NCBI GenBank assembly: GCA_028355015.1
Contig: JAOMRN010000011.1
Coordinates: 1-16,682, forward strand
Length of the DNA: 16,682 nucleotides
Reading direction: 5' to 3'
DNA from: MGIIb-O2 sp002494975
GTDB taxonomy: Archaea; Thermoplasmatota; Poseidoniia; Poseidoniales; Thalassarchaeaceae
Below, piece after piece: positions 1 through 7,900 of this stretch. A model generated the notes under the pieces. The model searched no databases. It was not told the DNA's origin and saw only the letters and a program-made list of their open reading frames with translations. The position numbers and the translations under genes were made by a program. The number at the start of each line of letters is the position of its first letter. Position 1 is the first letter of the stretch.

Positions 1-926
1 TCAAACCATTCAGAAGAATTATTTGGAAACATATCTACTTGATTATCATATCCGTCCCCATCTGAATCGTCATTACCTACTTCGCAAATATTACCCCAAA
101 TTTTTTCAACAAAGTTTTCATTATCTACGAATGGATTACGATTCCCTTGGATCAAATAAACCTCATTATTTCGATTAAATTCAATACTATTAACTGGATC
201 GAGAATATGCCAGCCATATAGGATGCATAAATCTCCTAAGAATCCATTATCTGAAGATGATTCGGTTGTTCCATTGACCAATGTGAGGTTTGGTTCAGAA
301 TCAAAGCCATTGTATCTGACATCCATGTAAAATATAGTACGAGCAGCGTCACCTTTCCTGCTATCAGATGGTTCCCAGAAATCACTAGAAGAATCGCATT
401 CATTACATTCAGAATGAGGCGCGCTGGCATTTCCAAAGTCTTTATTCCCTCTTGCTGAATTAACAGTATTATCTGCAGGTCTCAAGGCATGTAAATCAGT
501 ACCTGCCACTTTGGCCATACTAGTTCCGAAATTACCATGAGATTTTGGCCATACATGCTCTCTGTTCCAGGACTGGCTAGTACAATCATTACCATCACCA
601 CAAGTATCATTCTCTGATTGAGATCTTTGCATGTAAAATAGAGTGACGTTATCTTCATTCATAGGGTCTTCATCTACATTTCTTAGGTGTTCCCATGCTG
701 AACCATAACTTATCACCGTATGGTTTCTGATGATATCATATAATTTCAAGTGTAATTGAACCTCATCTAAATTATCTACCCCCTCATAATATTCATCATA
801 AAGATAAGTATGTGATGAAATATCATCTTGCAAATAATCTACCTGTTCCAAAGAAGAAACGCAATTGATAAATATAGAAGAAATCAGTAAAAAGGAGAAA
901 ATACTTGCACCTAAGCTTCTACCCAT
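1..926 (-). CDS. Secreted endonuclease I-family nuclease, C-terminus beyond window
   Basis: Reading from the ATG at 924-926 gives 308 open codons to the window edge, so the 3' end is missing. Residues 1-26 form a signal peptide (basic start, then a hydrophobic run). The core matches the endonuclease I family (secreted Vvn/NucM/BsuB-type nucleases): NREHVWPKSHG at 121-131, TDLHALRPADNTVNSARGN at 143-161, KGDAARTIFYMDVRY at 191-205 and NRNPFVDN near 262-269. E123, H124 and N156 fit the family's beta-beta-alpha-metal catalytic residues. The likely role is nonspecific DNA/RNA cleavage outside the cell, for nutrient scavenging. Several Cys pairs (109/115, 174/177) suggest disulfides. From residue 287 an Asp-rich DSDGDGYDNQVDMFP stretch begins, resembling the 35-residue repeat of the surface protein at 10387-12912, so the missing end may hold such repeats and a surface anchor. 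No clear ribosome binding site precedes the ATG. It is divergent from the CD36-like gene. Confidence 0.87.
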   Translation of the reverse strand, partial: MGRSLGASIFSFLLISSIFINCVSSLEQVDYLQDDISSHTYLYDEYYEGVDNLDEVQLHLKLYDIIRNHTVISYGSAWEHLRNVDEDPMNEDNVTLFYMQRSQSENDTCGDGNDCTSQSWNREHVWPKSHGNFGTSMAKVAGTDLHALRPADNTVNSARGNKDFGNASAPHSECNECDSSSDFWEPSDSRKGDAARTIFYMDVRYNGFDSEPNLTLVNGTTESSSDNGFLGDLCILYGWHILDPVNSIEFNRNNEVYLIQGNRNPFVDNENFVEKIWGNICEVGNDDSDGDGYDNQVDMFPNNSSEWF

Positions 927-943
927 AACACTCGCGATGGGTC

Positions 944-965
944 TTAAGAGATAATATTCTCTTAA
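944..965. promoter_or_regulatory. Perfect 8-bp-arm inverted repeat, candidate operator
   Basis: TTAAGAGA at 944-951 and its exact reverse complement TCTCTTAA at 958-965 flank a 6-nt TAATAT centre. The site lies 18-39 nt upstream of the nuclease ATG, in the divergent intergenic region, and next to an AT-rich TTTTAAAA run (969-976) that could be the nuclease TATA box. A dimeric repressor bound here would cover the likely nuclease transcription start. The symmetry is directly visible; the regulatory role is inferred. Confidence 0.45.
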
Positions 966-995
966 TAATTTTAAAAGATACCTTAAAATGTGGTG

Positions 996-1006
996 AAAAA
1001 TATAAC
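996..1006 (+). promoter_or_regulatory. Candidate archaeal TATA box for the CD36-like gene
   Basis: AAAAATATAAC lies about 65-75 nt upstream of the ATG at 1071. With usual archaeal spacing, transcription would start near 1030 and leave a leader of about 40 nt. This is pattern recognition only. Confidence 0.35.
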
Positions 1007-1070
1007 ACTAGGTTTACACTGTAACACTTATGTCCTCCAAGCCTTCGTACAAAGGTAGAGAGTGAGGACT

Positions 1071-3821
1071 ATGGCCGCAGATGAAAAAATGAATAAGGCA
1101 ACAATAATATTAGTAATTGGAATCATGTTAATAGGAGTTAATGCGACAATAGTCACATCAACATTCGATGGATTAATTTCAGAGGGAATGGCAGATAATG
1201 TTGCCAATGCATACACACAAGAAGAACTAATTGATGACGACTGGAATGAATCTACATATGAAAAAGTATACTTTGGATATAATCTAACAGACATTGATGC
1301 ATTATCAAGTGAAGATCCTTCTAATGCCTATACCAAGGTAGGCCCATGGATTTACAATGTAACCTCGCACAAAGAACTCTTAGACTGGAATGCAGATGAA
1401 GGAACTATGACATATTCTGAATATGAAGTGTTTGAATGGTGTGCAGATTGCACATGGGAAGATAGAGATGGAAGTATGGGAGATGTTGGAGAGATATACG
1501 ACTCTGTTCCAGGAACAAATGACTTCCAAAACGTCAATATTTTATGGATGGCAGAAAGTATTGGAGCAATTGGGCCAGTAGGTTTCGAATATGGAGAACC
1601 GTTTGCTAAGGCAGGTTTCGCAAATAATATGATGACTTTAGAGCTATCAAGTAAAGCACCTAGTATCTGGGCGGCGGATGGTATTGCACAAAATATTGCA
1701 GATGCATCATCCGGAATGCAAGCAAATGGTATAGATGCAGGTAATGCTTCTATAATGGCACCAATTTACGTAATGTCTGAAGCATATGCATCATGGAACC
1801 AGAGTGCTGGAGGAGCAGGAGTTGTGACTCCTGATTTCACATCCTCGGCAAGTATGATTCTAGAAGATGCAGTTGATCCTTCTACTGCAATGTGCATCGC
1901 ACTTACCTGCGACTATGGTCCGATGTTAGTCGCAGGTATGGGTGAACCAAATGATGTAGTGACACCTACAAGAGCTATGCTATACGGCTATTCTGATGTT
2001 TCTGAACCAGAAAGAACTCATTTAGATTGGGCAGTTTATGCACTTGCTGGTCAGACTTTCTTAGCAAATGGCGGAGGAGTGGATCTAACTACAATTGATA
2101 ATCAATCATTAAGAGAAAGATTAGTCGAAGTCAGTGGAGTAGATATTGCAAATCCTGAAGTATTAAATTACATATTATTTGGAATTAATGAAGATGGCTT
2201 AGCCAGTGGACTTATCCAAGAAACTGATTTCAATGGATTACCATTAAATGGAAATATTTTATTCTTGTTAGGTGCACAATCAGATGCTTTCAGTACAATG
2301 AGCACTTACGGTGTAGGATTAACCCAACTTCTTGGATTGGCGGATTGGGCTGGTGCTTGGATTGGTATGCTTGGAGTTCCTGCTGAATTCCCAATGATAC
2401 TTACCGGTGGTTCAGGAACAATGAACGCCAATGATTGGTGGGTAGAATCATTTGGAGGAGAAGAACCTCTAGCTGGTGGATATATCCCTCTAGGATTGAA
2501 TATGGGAGCTTGGGAAGGACAAATTGACATGTCAAATGAGGATGTAAGAAATGTACTTTACGATAGCCCCTATGCATTAGCAACAACTGGTTTTGGAGCT
2601 GAATTCATGTATGGAGAAGCAACAGGAAAGACTCTCCCTCAAGGTTCCGATGGTGCCGAAGTAGGAGGAACTGTATCTGACTGGAATGATGAATATGTTG
2701 CTAATCTATACGAAATAACTGTACTAGAAGCGCAGGCTGTTAGGAATTATATCTCTAATTTCATGGTAGATGTAGTAGTACCTACTTTACTAACGTTCCA
2801 GACTGGAGCAAGTGCCTATACTACTCAAACTGTTGATCAATGGTTATTTGGTTCTTGTGACCCTGTATTAGAATTCCAATATGGTTCAGTTGCTTGCTAT
2901 TCAAGTTTGGAAACTAATAAAACATACTATGGTTCAGTATCTGAAGAATTCCCTAATGGAATATCAACTGGAGATGACTCTGCATATGTAATGAGTATTG
3001 AAGGAGATACAATTGGTCAAAGGTTAATGCAAGGATATGCTAATACTGATGGAGATGGATTCTGTGATTTCGATTATTCAGAAAGTGGGATATATCTGGG
3101 AGAAGACATTGAATGTACAGAAGGGCAAGTATATGGAATGACAGAATATCTGACTTGGAGAGCACCTGCAAAAGATGCTGCTAATTACGGACTTATGGAA
3201 GAGGCTGTAGGATCGAGTGTCGATTATGCAGTATTAGGAGGTTCAATAGGAGCTATTGGAACTGCTGATGAATCATTCAAGTACAATTTAGGAGGTTATG
3301 CTGTAGCAGATACTGAAGTCGGTGACGAAGTGGAATTCAAAGGAATCCCAATGGTGGAGCATAGCATCGTCCTTGATGCTACACAGCATAACATACAATC
3401 GAAACTAATCCCTACTAGTTTGTCTCCAATATCTGTAACACCAGGCGTACTAGGATTATATTTCAATGGAAATGTGGATTTCAAAGTAGAACCTAATACT
3501 AATGCAGTGATGTATGGGCATGGAACTCTACAATTTGTACTTGACATCAGAGGATTAGGGTATGATAGCCCTGATTTAAGTGAGGGGGCAACAGATGCAT
3601 ATCCTGTTTTTGAAATAGCAATTCATAGTGAAATCGACGATGAAGGAGCAGAAGACGTGAGAGGAGCGACAGATAGTATAGGAATTATGGGCTTCACAAA
3701 CTTAGATGCCCCTATGCCAATTCTTGCACTGAATATTGCTCAATTGGTGGTCTATCTATTAGGAATTGGAATGGCGGCATATGCAGGAATGAATATGTCA
3801 TCAAAGAACGATGAAGAGTAA
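1071..3821 (+). CDS. CD36/SR-B scavenger-receptor-like two-pass surface protein
   Basis: This is a 916-residue protein with CD36 topology: a short N-terminal tail, a membrane helix at about 9-26, a very large ectodomain and a C-terminal helix at about 884-905 with a charged tail. Blocks resembling the CD36 family occur in the right order: YEKVYFGYNLTDIDAL (64-79), VGPWIYNV (90-97) followed by TMTYSEYEVF, WLFGSCDPVL (591-600, compare LLWGYRDPFL), NGISTGDDSAYVMSIEGD (629-646), KGIPMVEHSIVLD (757-769, compare LKGIPVYRFVL), VEPNT then LQFVLDI (806-824, compare DIEPITG...RLQVNLLV) and PMPILALN (881-888). CD36 relatives bind lipids, lipoproteins or other polyanionic ligands at the cell surface; the ligand here is unknown. 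It is about twice the human CD36 length (472), with the extra residues mostly between 124 and 590. A GTG at 1062 is an alternative start; the ATG is preferred as the stronger codon. The family call rests on motif recall, not on an alignment. Confidence 0.78.
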   Translation: MAADEKMNKATIILVIGIMLIGVNATIVTSTFDGLISEGMADNVANAYTQEELIDDDWNESTYEKVYFGYNLTDIDALSSEDPSNAYTKVGPWIYNVTSHKELLDWNADEGTMTYSEYEVFEWCADCTWEDRDGSMGDVGEIYDSVPGTNDFQNVNILWMAESIGAIGPVGFEYGEPFAKAGFANNMMTLELSSKAPSIWAADGIAQNIADASSGMQANGIDAGNASIMAPIYVMSEAYASWNQSAGGAGVVTPDFTSSASMILEDAVDPSTAMCIALTCDYGPMLVAGMGEPNDVVTPTRAMLYGYSDVSEPERTHLDWAVYALAGQTFLANGGGVDLTTIDNQSLRERLVEVSGVDIANPEVLNYILFGINEDGLASGLIQETDFNGLPLNGNILFLLGAQSDAFSTMSTYGVGLTQLLGLADWAGAWIGMLGVPAEFPMILTGGSGTMNANDWWVESFGGEEPLAGGYIPLGLNMGAWEGQIDMSNEDVRNVLYDSPYALATTGFGAEFMYGEATGKTLPQGSDGAEVGGTVSDWNDEYVANLYEITVLEAQAVRNYISNFMVDVVVPTLLTFQTGASAYTTQTVDQWLFGSCDPVLEFQYGSVACYSSLETNKTYYGSVSEEFPNGISTGDDSAYVMSIEGDTIGQRLMQGYANTDGDGFCDFDYSESGIYLGEDIECTEGQVYGMTEYLTWRAPAKDAANYGLMEEAVGSSVDYAVLGGSIGAIGTADESFKYNLGGYAVADTEVGDEVEFKGIPMVEHSIVLDATQHNIQSKLIPTSLSPISVTPGVLGLYFNGNVDFKVEPNTNAVMYGHGTLQFVLDIRGLGYDSPDLSEGATDAYPVFEIAIHSEIDDEGAEDVRGATDSIGIMGFTNLDAPMPILALNIAQLVVYLLGIGMAAYAGMNMSSKNDEE

Positions 3822-3843
3822 TATATTGGCTGTTCATATTCTT

Positions 3844-3893
3844 CCCTTCATCACGAAGGGTTCAATCATTCTCGCCCGCCCCCTAGGATAGGG
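3844..3893 (+). other. Two small GC-rich hairpins between the CD36-like and acyltransferase genes
   Basis: CCCTTC (3844-3849) pairs with GAAGGG (3855-3860) across a 5-nt loop. CCCTA (3881-3885) pairs with TAGGG (3889-3893) across 3 nt, ending 8 nt before the next ATG. A C-rich CGCCCGCCCCC run lies between them, striking in AT-rich DNA. No T-run follows the first stem, so a simple terminator is not obvious. They could be transcript-end or leader structures of the flanking genes. Confidence 0.3.
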
Positions 3894-3901
3894 TAGCTTG
3901 G

Positions 3902-4972
3902 ATGAGACTGAGGTATATCGATCGGATACGAGCTATTGCCATACTATGTATGGTTCAAGTCCATACTGCAGCAATAATTCCTCCAGAAGGGATATCTGTT
4001 GACCACCCAATTGCGTTTGTTTCTGCCGCAATAGGGGGTATGGCAGCACCAATGTTTGTTACTATTTCAGGATGGGGAATATACCGTAGTGCTACCAGAA
4101 GAAGCAACTCAGGAAATAATAATATTTCGTCTTGGATTTCATGGATGATTCCACGTATCACTATACTAACTATTTGTCAGCTATTAGTTAACTCTGCATT
4201 GTTTATAGACAGAGGTGGAAGGTTTGACTGGATGACACCGGGAGTACTGACGTTACTGGCATTAGCATCTCTTATTGGCCCTGTAATAGTATATCTAACA
4301 AAGAAACAACGATTTTCTATGATGCTATTGTTTATAATTTCACCACTGATAATTGGTGACCTTAGTGGTATAGATCTATACTGGAGTGAAAGAGTATCAT
4401 CAATTGGAATAGAAGAGTGGATTGAGAGACTTCTATTGAATGGTACTTATCCTGCATTCCCTTGGTTAGCATTCATATTTTTAGGAAGTTTGATAGATGG
4501 AGACAAAGAAAATCTAGATAATCAAAATAGGATAGTCAAGATTGGTCTAATCATAATTGCTATCAGTATTATTTATTCACTATATGAGAGAACACCGTGG
4601 GCTCTTACAGAAGGAAATGCAATACTGACTTTTTTCCCATCTAATACGATGTTTATTCTTACTTCTGGCATATTTGTAGTTATCTTATTCAGAATTTTAG
4701 AAGGTGATGAAACATCAGGAGGTGAGCCCTTCGGTGGAGAAGAATTCTCGTGGTTAGAACCTGCTGGAAGATTATCTTTAACAATATATGTAGCGCACTT
4801 TGTATTACTTGGAATTGTCGCATATGAGATGCAAAATCAACCTCGTTTGGAAATCTATACTGCATTTATATTAACGATTTTACATACAGCTATATGGATT
4901 CCTTTATCTATATTGCATGAGAAATATATACCTAAGTTCTCTTTTGAAGAATTACTTAGGAAGTTCAATTAA
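3902..4972 (+). CDS. Multi-pass membrane acyltransferase-like protein (DUF1624/HGSNAT or acyltransferase-3 type)
   Basis: This 356-residue protein is almost entirely membrane helices, about ten hydrophobic segments. It opens with RYIDRIRAIAILCMVQVHTA, the pattern of integral membrane acyltransferases in which a basic/Asp N-terminus leads into a first helix ending in a conserved His (H21). Other family-like patches are APMFVTISGWGIYRSATRR (49-67), YPAFPWLAFIFLGSLI (183-198) and AGRLSLTIYVAHFVLLG (288-304, with H299). Proteins of this kind (heparan-alpha-glucosaminide N-acetyltransferase domain, DUF418 and acyltransferase-3 families) move acyl groups across or at the membrane onto sugars or lipids; the substrate here cannot be read. 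It lies 80 nt downstream of the CD36-like gene on the same strand, so cotranscription is possible. Its stop overlaps that of the convergent M60 gene by 8 nt. No Shine-Dalgarno motif is evident. The fold class is fairly sure, the exact family less so. Confidence 0.78.
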   Translation: MRLRYIDRIRAIAILCMVQVHTAAIIPPEGISVDHPIAFVSAAIGGMAAPMFVTISGWGIYRSATRRSNSGNNNISSWISWMIPRITILTICQLLVNSALFIDRGGRFDWMTPGVLTLLALASLIGPVIVYLTKKQRFSMMLLFIISPLIIGDLSGIDLYWSERVSSIGIEEWIERLLLNGTYPAFPWLAFIFLGSLIDGDKENLDNQNRIVKIGLIIIAISIIYSLYERTPWALTEGNAILTFFPSNTMFILTSGIFVVILFRILEGDETSGGEPFGGEEFSWLEPAGRLSLTIYVAHFVLLGIVAYEMQNQPRLEIYTAFILTILHTAIWIPLSILHEKYIPKFSFEELLRKFN

Positions 4973-7900
4973 TATTTGTAGTCCAACTTATTGGACCTGA
5001 CCAAACTGAACTTTCTTCATTAAATGCCTGGACTCTTCCATAATATGTAGTCCCAGCAATGAGACCTGTAATAGTCTGAGAGTGATTGCCGACTGAAGTA
5101 GTACCCCAATTAGAACTACTTGTCCACCCTAATGTTTGGTTACCAACATCACTAACACCATAGTAAAACACTAAAGAAACATTGGTACCATTATCATATG
5201 TTTCCCAAAATATGTCTGTGGTATCATCCGTAGTATTTTGGACATCTAAATCTCGAATAATTGCGTCATATACAAAGAAATCACCGCGGAGAGAGTCATT
5301 TACCCATACAGGTAAGTGTTCTAGCGCATCATAAGTTTGCTGATTTAGTGGAAATCCCCATGCTGCATGATAGGGAGCAAGGTTGTATCCAGTTGTATTA
5401 GAAAGATGCATCACCCAATAGTTGAATTCTTCGATATCACCAATTGGAATCTCATCAGTTGGTAAAGTATAGTAAAGACTCAAGGTCTCAGTTATTACAT
5501 CCCAACCCCATTCTTCTTTGATAATTAAGAATGTATCTAGAGCTGTCCAAACTGACCAATTAGAAATGTTTGAGCCATCATCGAAATATGACCTCATTCT
5601 AGATTCTCTTTGTACAGGATCTACAGCACTATGTCCCTGAACTCCAACTAAATCTTCCATCAGATAAACACTTGCAAAATTACAACTGGTTTCGGTATTA
5701 CCTGGTAATGTTGAAGGCATCCACTGATGATTATGACCGAGCTCATGAAACATCCCCCAGTCACCATTTTCACTCATATACGTATAATTAACTACATCGG
5801 GGACGCTTAGATCGTGAGCCATGAATGGATAACCAGAATGCATCCAACCAGCGGATATCTGTACATCAAAGACTGCTCTTTCGACCCTAGGCCAAGGTTC
5901 AAAACCATACAAATGATGTTCCATATTGAGAGCACTATCCCACCAATTCATTAGTTGACTGGGATTATCAAGATTACGTATTTCTGAACTAGGGACGGTC
6001 ATAATAAAATTATCAGATATTAACTCGGCCCATGGTGCAGGATTCTCTCTCTCGGAATAAAGCCATTCAAAATCAGAGGTCTCACCTAAGACAAACATCG
6101 GGGCGCGTATTGCTCCAGAAATAGTCAATTCTAAATCACCGAATAAAGAACCTGCCGGTACTGAAACATAGATTGGACCTCCAAATGAATTCGCAACTTG
6201 ATTAGTAGTATTTTCAATAGCCCAATCTCTATAAATTTTCGAATGACGTTTGATGATATCTTTACCCCATAGACCGTCTGTATGAGCGCCTATCAATACA
6301 CTAAACCCTAATTCAGAAGTCTCTTGGTCAACTGAAACGGTAATTACTTCACCTGGAGGAGCATATAGTCCTGTTGACATTCTTATGTTCGAACGAGCTC
6401 CGGAATAACCAAAGTCGCTAGGAAGTCCTGATTGATTGCCATTCACAGTAACTGTGCGGCTTATCCTAGTAGCATTAGAGGGGACTGACCCAGGGAATTC
6501 AACGTGACTAGGATGTACGGGTAGCTCTTGAGCGGGCAGGTTTTGAGTTAGTGACTCTTCTAATCTCAATATGATATCTGATACAGGATCTTCCCCTAAA
6601 TCATGACCGTTAGAGCTCCAAAGGGTACTATATTCTATTACCGTCCAACCTGTTGAATTAATCAACTCCCTCAAGGGTGCCCAAAAATCAATAAAATCCA
6701 GAGTAAGTATTTGACTACAAGCAGAGATAGATTTGTAGGCAATACTTGCTTCTTCATCGGACAAATCAACATCATTTATTCGATTATCTAAAACTGCATC
6801 TATTGCATTATGAGGAGTATATAGTGAGTTAGGCAACTCAAAATTAATATCATTATAACCCCAAGTGTCCGATACTAGTAAACCTGTAACTTTCGAAATT
6901 TTATTTCCAGGGTAATTATGAGGGACGTCGCTATTAGAGTAAGACCAATACCACGAATGACCACCCATTATTAGTCCGCCACCATCAAGGAGAAACTCCT
7001 CAATTACAGAATTATCGCCATCATCATGCCCATTCCAAAATTCATCTACCAGACAATCAATTTCTGAAAGATCATCCGGAGTAACTGAGAGAAAAACATC
7101 ATGACCACGCTCTTTCAAGTCATCTTCCCAGTCATCGAATCCTGCACCATATGCCAGACCTATGTTGGCAGATTGACCACACGCCCATTCTACTGCACGC
7201 ATCGTGAAATCATGATCTTGCATAACCCAACTTTCATGACCATAACCAACCATTTTTCCACGACCAACGTGTGATGCAGATACTACTGTATTATCATTAG
7301 AATCTCTACCTAGGGGAAATGACCACTCGCCAATTGGCAAAATTAGCGAAGACCAACCCCCCCAGTCAGCATCTTCAATATCTCGCAATAATTCATTCTG
7401 ATCAGCCCTTAAGTCGTGTATGGCTATCCAAATATTAAGTCCCACTGCACCTCCAGTATTATTAGCCCAAATTGTATATTCTTGCCAATCTGTTCGCGAA
7501 TTTGGAATTCCTTCAATTGAACCATTATCGAGTATTAAAAGGCCAGAAGGTAATTCCGGGTACACCTCCCAAGAATCAATTAAGGGACCATTATTTGTAG
7601 CCGGAATTAATACACTGTGATTAGATTTAAGAGCATATTGTGATTCAGGCCAGGAAATCTCATTAGGAGGTAAACTAACGACGCTTATTACTATCTGAGT
7701 GGTTGCATATCCTCCTGAATTATTTGCCCATATCTGATAATTCAAGGGCTCTTGTAATATCAAAGCGGTTCCAGAAATTATACCATTACGATAGTTCAAA
7801 TTAAGCCCAGAAGGGAGATTTGGAGAAATTTCCCAACTATCTGGTGAACCACCTGACCAATTAGGAGTTAAGTTGGATAAGTTTTCATTGACAAATAATT

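Noticed and set aside
1028..1294. Minus-strand 88-codon frame over the CD36-like gene start
   Set aside because: Antisense to the signal/helix region, and its hydrophobic stretch merely mirrors the real membrane helix codons.
3844..3870. Intrinsic terminator after the CD36-like gene
   Set aside because: The 6-bp stem is not followed by a T-run and the next gene is close on the same strand; recorded only as a hairpin.
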